64,000 bases of DNA, taken from NCBI GenBank assembly GCA_027559495.1, contig JAMXSV010000024.1, positions 1 to 64,000 of the forward strand, given 5' to 3'. The DNA is from Aurifilum marmelostoma (taxonomy: Eukaryota > Ascomycota > Sordariomycetes > Diaporthales > Cryphonectriaceae). How positions within the stretch are numbered: the first letter of the stretch is position 1; each line of letters begins with the position of its first letter. This document shows, piece after piece, positions 36,150-48,391 of this stretch. The notes under the pieces were generated by a model, which saw only the letters and a list, made by a program, of their open reading frames with translations, was not told where the DNA came from and made no database searches. The position numbers and the translations under genes were made by a program.

Positions 36150-37543
36150 CCGAGGCAGATGGGACGAAAACGAACAATGTCTGAGGTACCAATTTGTGAA
36201 AACTCCGAATATTTTTGCTTCGGCCAAGTTGAGCTTTGAGAAGGCTCACTTAGAAGGCTCACTTAGATATGGCCAGAGATTGTTCATTTATATATGCCTC
36301 CGTCTGCTCGGTCGTCAGCTACGGACCGCTAGTATTGCTTGAAGCGTTACCCGAATAGGCAAAAAGAGGTATCATGGTATTTGCCCAACCGATCAAGGCA
36401 GAATCTCACAGGTCAGCTTCTAGTTCAAAGATCTAGCGCTTTCGCCAGCTTTAGTGATGACCTTCTTTGAAGATCCACAGTGAAGGATTACGCTAAGAAG
36501 CTGAGAACTAAGCATTACCCACTTGTCCATGCTTCTTCCATGAAAAGCGAACCATACATGGCCAACCACTGTGCCAGGACCTAAAGCAGCCATGAACGAC
36601 ACGAAGAAAAGCGATATTATTTCTTAAGGCGCAAGCGTCATACCTCAAATCTTAGTCTTCAGGAGGATTAAAGTTAAACCCCTTCCTTTCGTCTCTCAAA
36701 GTCTATGGCTCTCACGTTTGGGAACGAATTTTGTACTTCATTAGCTAGTGGTGCCACTAATACAACTCGTTGAACCGTAGGAGTATGCATGTGCTGGCTG
36801 CTTTTAGCCGCATGTAGAACTTGTAAACTTGTCGATGCAGCTCATTTCTCTTTGGGATTCTGCTTGGATCTCTCCAACTCGAATACCAGTCGTTATAGTT
36901 CCCTTGAGCGAGTCGTTTCTCGTTTCGGCTGCCAATACATGGTCCCATGAATCGTTCTGATTCCAGAATAAGCACCCTCATGAAAACATCCTAACTGGGT
37001 ATCGTTCTTCAAATTAAGGAAGACCTCGGAGTTGATATTTTCCGAGATCCCCGCCAACCTATCGGAGATTATACAGCCAGACCATCTTTCGAAGTCATTC
37101 TGGCAGGAGCTTTTTTTCTCTTTTTTTTTTTTACGCCTTGCGGATTCCTAAGTTCAAGAAGAGATGGTTGGAGTTAACAAAATATAATTTCAAGCTCATC
37201 TGGCTGACCGCAGCCTGAGAGACCCATTCTAGTATCCGAGTAGGCATTTGCAAGCGCTGAACTCTGCAGAGTCGATTGCTCGTACGAATTGCTTGATTGA
37301 CTCTGCCTGTAGCGATGTCGCACAAAGTCTAAACGAGGCAGGCTGTGAGGACTCAAGCGGGTTTTAAGTTATCAGGGACTGCGGTCCTTGTAAATCGAGC
37401 ATGTGAAGAGCTATACTTATAGAGTAGTTCTGTACAAAGAGTCGCAAAATGATATCTGAACGGTATCAGGAGAATGTAAAAACGGCGCCGGTGAGAATAG
37501 AAAACATGAGCGTCCTCTGACATCGTTGAAGCAAGCAAGCGCC
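36150..37543. other. Gene-free stretch, 1.4 kb
   Basis: No supported gene. A 13-bp unit AAGGCTCACTTAG occurs twice in tandem near 36,240-36,266, just upstream of the TAP-like gene's start. A T-rich tract lies near 37,110-37,132. Nothing else is recognised. Confidence 0.4.
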
Positions 37544-38811
37544 CTACAAGGCGCCAATTCTGCCACCGAATCCGCCACCAAATCCGCCGCTGCCACTGCC
37601 ACTATCATTATCGTCGCCTCCCCCAGCGTAATAGATCGCTGCAGCGTTGGCATTGTCAGTGTAACTCGTGTCGACACTGAAGCTGAGCCAGGCCAAAGGG
37701 CCATCCGAGACATCCTGCCCAAGAAGAACGTACTCCATGGTTGGGTCGCTAGTCTCCAGGATTGTGGTTAGAAGGAAGTCCCCAGAGTTGGTTGTAATGG
37801 GCTGGGTGTTAATCGAATAGGGACTGTAGGTTTCGATCTGGTCACTCAGACCTTGATCGAAGTACATCTGTCCGACGTGGGTGGCGATGGTATCGAGAAT
37901 GGTTCCATTTTTTTGCGTTGGTGTGCAACATGACATGAACATACTGCGTCCGACCGCTGAAGGTTTCAGTCAATAATTACTGACCATGATATTGCTATTG
38001 CGAATTTGATTGAGTGCCTACCTGTAATGCCCAGGATATAAATACTGGAACTGAACGGCGCCATCACTACTCGTCATCTGCAGACCGCGGAGAAATGTGG
38101 TGTTCAGGTTCTCAGGTGCGGATGTGTAGTCGCCGCCTGAAGAAACCCCCGAGTAAACACCAGTGGAGTTGCAGTCTACCGAGCTTAGTAAAAGCGGAGA
38201 TACGCAAAGAATAGATAGCAACTCACCCCGAATTTCTACCCACTTGTCCTTGATGGGATAACACGTGTCCGTGTCTACCAACTGGATATCAATGATGAGA
38301 GGAACACCTTGCTGATCCTCTGTAACGTTTGATCTAACATACTCGCCCCCGACGTCTAAGTTTTTATAAGAACTTATGCAACACAACTACAACTCCATGA
38401 GCATCAGCAAGATCGACTCACAGTATGGCCCTTCGGTCTCCTCAGGAGCGAGCACACATGACGCATTTGCCGCGAGAAGGGAGCGTCGTCTAGGGGCGCG
38501 TCGGCGGTGAAGGCGGCAGCAGAGAGATGCGATACATTGATATCATAGGGCGCCCGCTCGACGAAACCGCGCTTGGCATGCTTTTGAGCCATGGCCTTGC
38601 GGCGTTCGCTGCCGCGCTATTTAAGACCGCGCGACTTGAGCTTCTCGGCGCAGTGGTTCAGGTTGTTGCGCTTGTTGTTTGACGCAAAACGGCGACGCTC
38701 GAGAACTTCGACATCGATGCCAACACCTGCGTGGGCGGTGACTAGCGTGGCCACAACAGTACCAAGGACAGCGGCAGAGAGACACATGTCGTCACAACGG
38801 AGAGTGAGCAA
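37544..38811 (-). pseudogene. Extracellular intradiol ring-cleavage dioxygenase, broken
   Basis: The reverse strand from 38,811 encodes a secreted intradiol-dioxygenase-like protein. A leader (MCLSAAVLGTVVATLVTAHA) is followed by the HCAEKLKSRGL region, the core PEETEGPY/YVGGEYVRS, WVEIRDCNSTGVYSG, YPGHYSGRTQYVHVMLH, THVGQMYFDQ and a Gly-rich end. At least three lesions break it. An in-frame TAG lies at 38,617-38,619. There is a frame change between ADAPLDDAPFS and NASCVLAPEETEG near 38,470. An extra base in an A7 run near 37,911 shifts frame before NGTILDTIATHVG. The usual first His of the H-x-H-V ligand pair reads Tyr. The family oxidises catechol-type aromatics with Fe(III) outside the cell; this copy is very likely inactive, unless the sequence has errors. 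Confidence 0.78.
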
Positions 38812-41800
38812 GTATTATCGGGTGTGTGGAGTGAAGATGACTTAAGTGCTAGGCTAGCCCCCCGGGGCCGTTCGACTGGAAACACTGCAAACTGCAAGCT
38901 GGAGCAACGGGAGTTACACACTTTATATCATATTTTGGGGATGTCTATCGATTGCGCCACTCACCTCCACGCAGAGGCTCAAAGAAGCAAGTCGGGCTTG
39001 CCAGGGTAGACTCACCGAAGTGCATAAGTAATACGACTCACATAGTCCACTTCCAACATGAGAGCCCTGGAATCATTGCCTCCTAGTCGTACTCTGGTGT
39101 TCTCTTCAGAAGGGTCAACTCAGCCATCGGGGCAATCGCTCCAAATTACAAAGTACCCGGGCTCCGTGCAATCTGCTTCCCCTGAGTGATTTTGCAGATC
39201 ATCTGGGGTGAATATATGTTCATGAACCATGGAAATGCCACTGGTATGGACTGGATGGTAGGGCAGGGACTTTCGCAGAGGTCACATCTTAACATCGCGA
39301 CATTACGCGACCACCTCGAGCCCCGGAGGGGCTACAAGGCCTCAAAACCTACGGACCGCAGAGCAAGTTGCAGAGGATAAGCCCCGAGGGATAGTATATG
39401 GCGGCAGTTGGAACAGGAAGGGGCGCTTGCATGTTGCAGAAGTATCGTAGCACTCACGATCTATGATGGTTTCCCAATGTGGCCAAGTACCAAAGGCCAC
39501 CACATGTGGGACTGATTCGCGCCAACCGGTGAAGGTGTATTACTCAGTACTATGTATTTCTACTATGTAGACATATTAAGCCCGTAAATATACCTGTAAC
39601 TAAGTTTGGCCCCACGAACCTTATTCATACCTTTATTCATCCGATGAGGCCGGGGGGGGGATATTGTTACCTTCCTTCATTACGTATAAGAGCATGCCAT
39701 TCCTCTTGGCGACGCGCGTCTCCCGATTGTAGGGGAGAAGCAGTTCCGGATATAACCAGCGTGCTGTGAGGTTCCCTTGGACTACTTGTGACAGCTGGAG
39801 AGACCTGCAGAAAGCTGCTCACGGGTAGAAGATTGGGCACTCAAGGTACGGAGAATTTTGTATTCCTCTATGATGCCCCGTGCAATTTTCAAAATCAGGT
39901 ACTATTTATGTTCTTATGCGGTTACAGAAAATTACTACCTTCTGTACTTGTGCGGTTATTAGAGCTCAGAAATCCTCTTGGCAACACGCGCCTTTTCTTA
40001 TAAGAAGTTATGCGTAGATATGGAAAAGGGAACATTTACCCTCGACCTCCTCATTATACTCAGATGTAATTCACAAATGAGCCTGAGATGGCCACGTATA
40101 TGTTCCTGTTGTTTCAGATAGAATAAACCGCAAACCCAGCCCTCTGTTGCTCCTCTGTAGCAGATGTGGTGCTTTCTAGTATGCAGCTTTTCAGACTGTT
40201 CGTCATAGAGATATCATAGTCACCAAAAACATGAAGATCTCGAAATTGAACCCGATCGTTAGGTTGTGCAATAGCTGATTATTGCGGGTCGACCAAAATA
40301 AGAGGAAAACAGATGAGAGCCAGCTTCGAATCTTTTCTACAAGTGAAGCAGATGTGCCTGCGTCATACAAGCAGGCGTCTGACAGAGTCAAAGCGCGCAG
40401 AACTTTAAATACTTGATAGTACCCTGTTGACGGCGGAAAGTCATAGTTCGTCTCCTCCATACTTGCCTTCTAGTAGGGTCGACTGAGTACTCAGGCGTAA
40501 TCCGCGGGAGAACCGAATATGGTAGATATAAAAGCGCTTTGGAAATTGTTGGATTAGGCTTTTCTTGTTTAGTAGGAGCTGACATAATTGTGGATTAATT
40601 AATATACATGTGCATTGGAGTGGACTTCCTTGATGCAGTAAATGAACGCCACTGAGATTGGCGCGCAAATTTTATTTGTTAGGAGAACGTTGGCAGGGGC
40701 TGGTTGATCAGAGGCGACGACTTACAGCAAGTTGGAAATTAGGACCAGGATTCTTGCTGTGTGATCAGAAACAAAGCGAGGGTGGGAGGAGGGGTGGACT
40801 GAGGAATGGTTTCCCCTGGTAAGACATTCACTTCTGTCAGATCGATTTCTCCAGTGCACTCCCTGAACGGTTATATCTTCCACCCTACGGATATTTGGGG
40901 CACCGAATCACGCTAAGTATCCAAGGGTTCTGCGATGTACCCAATATACATGGTTCCTAGTCAAGTCAAACTCGTGGCTTTATAGGAGACTACAACTATC
41001 GATCTAATAACAAACATAGTCTGCTACTGACTTTGCTGCATGCATTGGTCCTACGGCACTTTTGACTTCTTGTCACTAGATAGATTTCTCGATCACATCT
41101 TAATCTTTATCGCAGGTGGGAATATAAGCAATCGGATCTTTTGCTACATTCTGCAAACATCTACAGCGACATATATGCTTAGGTGATGCGAACTTTGCTG
41201 TCAGACGTTCTACATAAGCGCCTCGACATGTTGGAAGTCGTTAACGGGATTAGGGGGGGGGGGACTAACAAGAGAGCGACGGGTCATAGAAGTAGCAGAT
41301 ATACTAGTGTACAACACGAAACATGGGCCCGCAGCCGCAGTGACCATGGGTCTCTGCAGCTGTTCAGTGTGGATGAGCTGCAACAGCGGATCACTGTACA
41401 CAGCTCGAGAATAGGCTAGCAACTCAATATCACTCTCGATCCTATTAAGTGAATTAATACAGGGGAGGAGCAGCTTTATCCCTTAAGGACATCCTTTTCT
41501 GTGAAGCAGGATCAGATAGTAACAGAAAAATTAAGTTAAATCCTAATCATTCAATAATGGTGTCCGAGTGAGCAATTATGTGTCTATGATGAGCCGCTAT
41601 TGCTTAAAAAAAGTACTTAAGCTTTGATCTTTCGCACAACAACAAGCATCAATGTAGAACAGCTAATGTTGTGAGAAAGAGGGATATTAAGATACGCTAT
41701 TTACCTTCTCCCCATATCAAATCATTGTGGCCTTTGTAATTCAAAGTTCGTCATGTGCTCTACATTATCCCCATTGCTGTTAAGGATCTTTTGCCCTGTT

Positions 41801-42207
41801 TCTACCTAAGCTAATGCGACCCAAACTAGTAGAAACAACTTTTTGTAAGAACAGTGCAGAATGTGATATAACTAGCTTCAACCTCAGCATGCTAAAACGG
41901 AAGGTCGAATAACATGTTGTGAAGGACATGGTGGAACAGGATCGAGTTCTGGGTCTACATTACGTCTGTGGCAAGGATTTCTTTTTTTGTCATGGAAAAT
42001 TTGGTGTTGGTGCAGAAACAAGAATTGACTGCACAACTCTAAGGAAGCAGACGTCAAAAGGATAGTGGGCTTCTTCTAGCATGGGAAAGTTTTGGCACGA
42101 AAGTGAGGTTATAAATGAACGGAAGAGCCATATTCTAACGAACAAAATAATATCGTACACCCAAGCTTCGCTAGTGATGTCTGCATTGTTTTGTTAAAGG
42201 TAACTAC
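38812..42207. other. Gene-free stretch, 3.4 kb
   Basis: The longest gene desert in the window. Frames are short and unsupported, and the DNA is somewhat AT-rich from 40 kb on. G runs occur near 39,650 (nine) and near 41,253 (about ten). Two segments around 39,660-39,740 and 39,910-40,010 share scattered words (CCTCTTGGC.ACGCG), perhaps old repeats, but too weak to call. No RNA gene is seen. Confidence 0.45.
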
Positions 42208-43051
42208 TTACCCTGTCCTCCAGCTCACATTACCATTAGCATCATTTTCTCCCTTCCACCTCCATCGTGCAACTTTTCGATAGCCTTCTGCCACTAATAC
42301 CTGAGCCAAAAACACCACAGTCGGCAGTGGCTTAATTCTATGGCCAGAATCCCTACTAGCAACAACAAGGCTCTGGCCTCCTAGAATAAAGCCCACAATG
42401 AAGTCTGAGCCAGGAGGCCCCGTTTGTGAGAACCATCATGTCTGCCTCGAGAATTTGACCAGACCGTGTCTTCACGCCAGCACACTTCTGCACCCCCGGG
42501 CTCGTCTGCTCCATACAACAATTCCGTCACAGTCTGACCATATTGCACAACTCCTCCCAAGCTGACCACCGCCTTTTGGATGGAAGTCAAGGCATTCGCC
42601 GAGTGGGCATAGCTTGCGAAGCGGTTGATAACTCATCCAGCCTTTCATGGACCCGTTCAGAGCTGAGCCGCTGCCCTCCTATTCTCGCGCGTCTGGATTG
42701 ATGTGATAATTTCCTTCCAGGCTGGGTGTGTTTTAATGCTCTTAAGCCTTGTCGACTGTGATTTCTTGCTCTTTTCTGGAGCAGCGTCCGAGTTTGCCAA
42801 GAGATAGCTCACCTCGTGGTAATGTGGTGAAGACACAGGATTTTTAGACCATGATGTCATGGCCTCAAGCGCCGATTCATCATGAGACGGGTCTTCATGT
42901 TCAGATCATTGGCTGCAGAGAGGGGCGAGGGGGTTGCATCGCCCGCCTCCAAAATTGTGATGGACTTGTAACCTGACCGACCCATGTGGTAGGCTGCCGA
43001 CAGATCGGAAGTTCCGGCACCCACAATGAAGATTCCGGTGTCGAAATTCAT
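42208..43051 (-). pseudogene. FAD-dependent amine oxidase (amadoriase/sarcosine-oxidase-like), decayed
   Basis: From 43,051 the reverse strand begins MNFDTGIFIVGAGTSDLSAAYHM, a dinucleotide-binding motif in which the third glycine (normally GAGTxGLS) is Asp. ITILEAG and PLSAANDLN follow. Fragments in other frames continue the family order: TSWSKNPVSSPHYHEVSYLL, KTHPAWKEIITSIQTRE, NGSMKGW, ALTSIQKAVVSLGGVVQYGQ, and the C-terminal FAD-binding QSLVVASRDSGHRIKPLPTV. The locus is about 280 codons against roughly 440 in the family, and the middle of the substrate domain is missing before GFILGGQ. Several frame changes and a deletion mean no working protein. Intact relatives oxidise fructosyl amino acids or N-methyl amino acids. 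Confidence 0.72.
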
Positions 43052-43215
43052 TATGAAACAAATTGATACTCGGGAAGAGATGCATGAATGTGGCTGGCGG
43101 TGGAGTAATTATTCGAAGATTAAGGTATAGTTACATCAGAACACTAATACATTAATTCGAATGGGGCTGGGCTCTAGAAAAGGAATAACATCGGGTTTCG
43201 TGCATGTTTATGCAT

Positions 43216-43238
43216 GTGGTAATTAACAAAATTACCAC
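43216..43238. promoter_or_regulatory. Perfect 9-bp inverted repeat
   Basis: GTGGTAATT, five bases, then AATTACCAC forms a perfect palindrome with 9-bp arms. It follows two close copies of TGCATG. It lies about 165 bp upstream of the oxidase relic and 360 bp upstream of the Zn2Cys6 gene on the other strand. It could be a dimeric regulator's site or a chance hairpin; no terminator role is expected in a fungus. Confidence 0.35.
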
Positions 43239-43598
43239 TTGGGTTCAGGATTACAATATTCAAGCAGGCCGGCAGGGTCTGATATAGTCCAGGAAATCAT
43301 GCTAGCGTTATGCCGGTGGGCTTCATTGGTTATCATGTGAGACCCCTGAACCTTATCGGACAATGTGGTGCGTGTTTGTTCGGGTGCGAACCCCTCTTCA
43401 TGCATGCGTAGGTCAACACGTCAGTGGACTCGATTCGAGCTTCTTCTTGACTTCTCCAATCGACTTTGACTTCAATTAATCCGCTTTGCAATCAACAGAG
43501 GCCCCGGTAACTGTCTGTAATGACATGATTATCTTTTATCTGCTCCATAGGGGAACGTTTTTCCCGTATTCGATAGTCCCCGGATCCTGAAGGCAGCT

Positions 43599-45315
43599 AT
43601 GAGTCAAGAACGGCCCAGGCAACGCGCCACCGGCGAGACGCGAGTTCGGAGTGGGTGCTGGAGATGTCGAGGTCCGTGAATTCATCCCCTGATCTTCCTT
43701 CCGAGGTTTCTCATCAATATACCGCTCCGCTGACTAGCACCAGAGCGTCGCGTCAAGTGCCCAGAGCAAAGACCGATCTGTAGTCACTGCCGACGACTAG
43801 GCCTAGATTGTGGCTATGGCTTCCGACTCACTTGGCTGAAGCCATCGTTGTTGGAGCCAAGTGAAAGACAGAGGCTATACAACGGACTCCGTGTACACAT
43901 CCATGACTGGATGTTCTTGAACACCACACTGCAAGATTTCGAACGTCCCGCCAGCGATGCGAGAGACTTGGTCAGGCTAGAGCCCACAACGGCGAGAAAC
44001 CATCCACTTCGCGAAGCCTCTAGTCCTCCGGCAGTTCCAGTAGGCATTCTGCCTATCAGAATAACAAGGAAAGAAGCATGGCTGTGGGACTACTTCGCCA
44101 ATTTCATTGCGCCCAAATGTACCGTGACCACTGGGCCTAATCCTTACCATGATGTCGTGTTGCGGATCGCCGCCAGGTCGCCTTCTGGTCCACTATTTAG
44201 AGTCATCATGGCAGTGGCAGCAAGCCAGTTGCACAATCTTGGGCAAGGCGAGGAAGAAGTCACAACATCGGAGATGCATGGGCTTGCCCTGAAATCACTG
44301 AGAACGTATCTTGCGCAAAGTCGAAGAACTCCGGAAGAAACGATCATCACTACCGTGATGATGGGATTTCTTGAGGTCAGTCTACCCTCATGTCTTCGGC
44401 CTTCCTTGAATTTTGTGGAGTTCTTTTGCCAAGAATTCCAATTTGTGATGTCTTTTACTGAAAGCCACTCAGATACTTCAGAGCTGCTCATTATCATGGA
44501 TCGTACATGCGAATTATGGACAAAAGTTATTGGTCTCTTACCCAAGCCTGAGATTGGCAAGTCCAGACATCTACCATTTCGCAACGACTTGGCTCACAGG
44601 CCACAACGTACTTGCTGCAACAGTGTGGGGGTCAAAATCTGTTCTTCCCGACTGCTCAGCTCTGCTTGATTCTACGAACGAGCACTACGTGCACGCTCTC
44701 ACCGGGTGTTCGAAGCCGCTTCTCCGCCTAATTGCGGACATCACAAACCTCGCAGACTCGAAAAATCTAGAATTTCACGACCAGAGAAATGCTGGGCCGC
44801 AGGGCGAACGTTGGACTACCGTTCCTCATGTGGGCACATATGCGGATCTGAGACAAATGCTTGAAAGGCAGCTACATCAATTCACCATTGACGAGGGAGA
44901 ATTATCCAAGAAGCAGTCGACTGAGGAACAAAGACACATTTCAGAAGTCAAACGCCTCGCCGCTTTGATATACTTTTACGCTAGGGTTGATGAGTCTGGG
45001 CCGCATGAGTCCCACATGGGTCGATTGACGGATGAGATCCTTCACCTCATTCCCCGTATTTCTCTGAGAACGAATACCCTTCTTTGGCCCCTCTTTATTG
45101 TTGGTACTCTCGGGGTCCGACACGATTCAGATGACAACCGCATGCTTGTGCTGAGGAGCCTGGATGCCCTACAACAGACGCGTCAACTAGGATGTGTAAG
45201 GAAGGCCCGCTCCGTTATCGAAGACGTGTGGAAGGCTCGCGACCTGGATTCAAGACATGCTGCAAGAGGATGGTCGATTCTGAACGGCAGACACGGTAAT
45301 ATTAGTCTTGCATAA
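43599..45315 (+). CDS. Zn2Cys6 transcription factor with Fungal_trans_2 domain
   Basis: Three exons. Exon 1 starts MSQERPRQRATGETRVRSGCWRCR. The acceptor CACCAG (near 43,744) gives a canonical cluster, CWRC-x6-C then CPEQRPIC-x2-C-x6-C (SHCRRLGLDC). A second intron, about 44,374-44,470, joins VMMGFLE to ILQSCSLSWIVHANYG. Together the exons give a Fungal_trans_2-type (PF11951) regulator of about 520 residues ending WSILNGRHGNISLA. Landmarks are LWDYFANFIAPKCT, LFRVIMAVAASQLHNL and LTDEILHLIPRISLRTNTLLWPLF. This architecture is common in pathway-specific regulators of amino-acid and nitrogen catabolism. It precedes the Dal5-like permease and oxoprolinase, so it may control them (inference). Confidence 0.85.
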
Positions 45316-45552
45316 TAGTCAAGAGATGTCGAAGATTGCTAGCCCTGCTCAATTGCCACTTCTTTCGATCGAAGGTCCACATCGACGCAATGTGTGTGAG
45401 CCCGACCGCTACGCAGCTATATAGGGCTTAGCCACTTCCAGTCAGCTAGGAGTGATCACTCCTCTTAGCTGTCGCATACAATGCAAGTGAGAAGAGCAAA
45501 ACAATCCAAGGATAAGAGACAAAAAGAACGGTAACAATGGTGGGTAGCTCGC

Positions 45553-47405
45553 CTAAGAGGTGTAGCGAAAGTCTTCTTGCTTTTTATCCGTAACATCTGC
45601 GAAACCTTCCACCGCAGTGAGGATTCCGGCCGGCTGGCCATACTTCTTATCCCTTCTCTTGTTCTCCACTGTAACAACGGCAAGATACGACAGCAAAAGT
45701 AGGATGGAGATGCAGTAACAAACTAGCATCGCAATGACACCACCTGTGTACTGGGGTGCCTGGCTGGAAACGAAAGTCTGAGGCCCAATCAGGTTCCCAA
45801 CAGCATAGCCAATGGTCACGAGACTGAAGGCAATCGACTTCTTGGTCTGACCAGCTGTATTGGCCTGAGGTAAGGAGATGCCGACCACATATGGTGCTAA
45901 AAGTAAAGAAAATTTTGTCAGCTATCCATAAAACGCTCAATGGCTTCTCCAGGCAGTTACTCACGCCAGTAGAAGTACATGAAATACAGTCCGACTAATT
46001 GTCCCGCTATATTCGACCGTGGCAACCCATAGACAATGGCTGTACCAAGAATGGGTAGCAACAGCGCGATGCAAGCAACAATCGTCCTTCTCTTCGTCCT
46101 GCTGGCAATATAGCTAAAAGCCCAAGCGCTGGAAGTCGCCAAGACACCGAAAGGCATGGTCAGTAAGCTGGCCTTAAGGTTGCTGAAACCCAAGTCGGAG
46201 ATGATAATGGTGCCAAAGGTCTGTAGACCGCCGTTGGGAATATTGATGGCGATGTTGAAGAAGAAGATCAGCCAGATCCTGACGTCCAATAGCGCTTCCC
46301 AGACCTGCTCCCATTTCCACACCTTGTTCGAAATACCGGTCCGGTTAGTTGCGAGTCGCTCTACAGCCCAGAACTTCTCCTCTGGCGTGAGGAAACGAGA
46401 GTTTATGGGACTGTCTGGAAGGAAGACGCAGAGGAAGAGAGAGTACAGGATGTTGATAGATCCCGTGATTAAGTAGAGGTATTGCCACTTTTTGAGTGGC
46501 GCCGATTCAGGAATATATCCGACTACCCAAGCAAAAAAGCCGTTAAATATTGAAGAGAAATAGGCAAAGATAACTGGGGACACTGTCAGTGTACACGTTT
46601 ATTAGAAATCGTCGAATAAACAGGTATCAATCCTACTGGCGTTTCTTTGTGGTTGTTCCTCTTTCTTATAGAAGCTGACCACAAGCATGGTCATGCTTGG
46701 AGTGATAGCCGACTCCACGAACCCCATGAAGAATCGAAGTGCCATGAAGCCAGCCCAGGCGTGGCAAGCCGCATACAAGACAGTGAGTATGGACCAAAGC
46801 AAGGAAGCGGTGCATAGAAGTTTCCCGGGAGGGACCCTATGGACGAGCCAAGTCGTCACGACGTATCCACAGAGTTGCTATGGTCCTATCAATTAGCTTT
46901 TCGTCTTGTTGACTATAGCCGAGTGCACCTACACCGAGAGGTAGAATGCTTCCAAGCCAACTATATTGCTGCCCATGCATGTGGTTATCGGTCTGGAAGC
47001 CGTATAGTGAAGCAGTTCCGATTTCGACTTTGTCTACAGCTCCCAGAGTAGCGGTAAACAAAAGCTAATGACGTCGCATGATGGTCAGCAAACTCGTCTG
47101 TCAGCTGTTGTCTCTCAGTGGACACGGAACGAAATTCTCCTTACCAAGGGGATCATCCAGGAGTCGATTTTCCTTCGGAGTCGTTTCTCCCTTTCGGGCG
47201 TCAAGGGCGAGTATTGCTGGGCACCAGCGTCAGCCAGGTACCTTGCAGCTTCGTCAATATTCTTGTCCTGCATTGGTCTTTTCGTGTCATCTTGTATTTC
47301 GCCGTGACCTTGCGACAAAACAGGATAGATTGCAGTGTCCTTTTTATCAGGAGGCATGCTTGTGGGAGCGTCCATAGGGCTATCCAATGAAGGATCCATG
47401 TTCAT
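45553..47405 (-). CDS. Dal5-like MFS permease (anion:cation symporter family)
   Basis: Four or five exons read MNMDPSLDSPMDAPTSMPPD (47405), then LTPEREKRLRRKIDSWMIPL, the first membrane segment with LGAVDKVEIGTASLYG, and GQQYSWLGSILPLG. Next come WAGFMALRFFMGFVESAITPSM, FAYFSSIFNGFFAWVVGYI and FLPDSPINSRFLTPEEKFWAVERL (family signature before the central loop), then a C-terminal half ending KKQEDFRYTS. Twelve membrane segments are visible. Relatives carry allantoate, ureidosuccinate, dipeptides, pantothenate or nicotinate with protons across the plasma membrane. It is divergent from the 5-oxoprolinase across a 1-kb region, which makes a small lactam, dipeptide or related nitrogen source a reasonable substrate guess. 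No lesion is seen. Confidence 0.87.
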
Positions 47406-48391
47406 GTTAATGCTCTGAATGTAGAAATGGGAATGCTGCTGATGATGATCTTGCCAATGATTTTGTGGAGATATGCAGGTATGGTCTAGATGTTATTATA
47501 CTCAGAGATGCTTTGCGTAGCACATATCTATCCACAACTTCAAGGGGATTGAATGGACATATCAGAAACAAGATAAGGTGTGTTCTAGTAGCAACGCAAC
47601 CAAGCCTCCATGCATGTGCTGTGTGCTTCTCGGACCTCGCGTCTATACAACAGTAAAGATCTATCGCGATTGTGAGGCTTGCTCACGATCAACAATCGCT
47701 GCTGATGTCCCGTCGCTCGGATTAAAGCCAGAAACCCCAGCCCATGATCCCAGCCATTCAAGCCCTGAGACACCGGTATCGTATCGATAAAGATTGCTGC
47801 GATGGGAAAGTCGAATCGACGTTGTCTCGCAGATAATTAAACTTAGTGTAGACAGGGATGAGTCTCCTCTTATCGGCATTGTAGATTTCGGTGTGCCTGA
47901 ATGAGTCGGGGATCATTGATGTCCCGGCAACTAACGTGGAATGGATTCATAGGCAGGCCAGCATTGTGCAGACACCGAGACGCATCAATACGTGCTGTAT
48001 GTCTCGAATAAAGAAGTATGTCCAATCTCCGATTGCGGCCCTTATCTTCACAGAATAATTGCTATAGTGCATGCGGTGGAATATGTAGATCTCGTCTCGT
48101 AGTACAGGCAGTTCGAATCGAGGCACCGGTCACGAGTATCGCCCGAAGGTGGCACTGCAGCGATCGCGGGGTAAATAAGGATCATAACAATTGGTGACTG
48201 TGAAACGACATCGACAAACAAAACTGTAGTGTACAAAGTTTCACGTGGTGTACATATATTGCAAACTACGTCCGTGCCTCTCGTGATCCTGTCAAATGTA
48301 ATTAATTACATGCCACAGCGGCAGCTCAACATTCAGTAATCTTTCGACCTAGGTTCGCACGCCGTGAATCGGCATAGGCTCACACGCAACC
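47406..48391. promoter_or_regulatory. Shared promoter of the Dal5-like permease and 5-oxoprolinase, with GATA sites
   Basis: 986 bp between divergent start codons with no gene in between. Five HGATAR matches for GATA factors (AreA/NIT2 type) are visible: 47,571-47,576, 47,785-47,790, 47,831-47,836, and complements at 47,870-47,875 and 48,043-48,048. About three would be expected by chance in this length, so the enrichment is mild. It fits nitrogen-catabolite control of a nitrogen-source pathway but does not prove it. Confidence 0.4.

Noticed and set aside
39660..40010. Two weakly similar segments that could be old repeats
   Set aside because: Only scattered words match by eye. An alignment would be needed, so I do not call a repeat.
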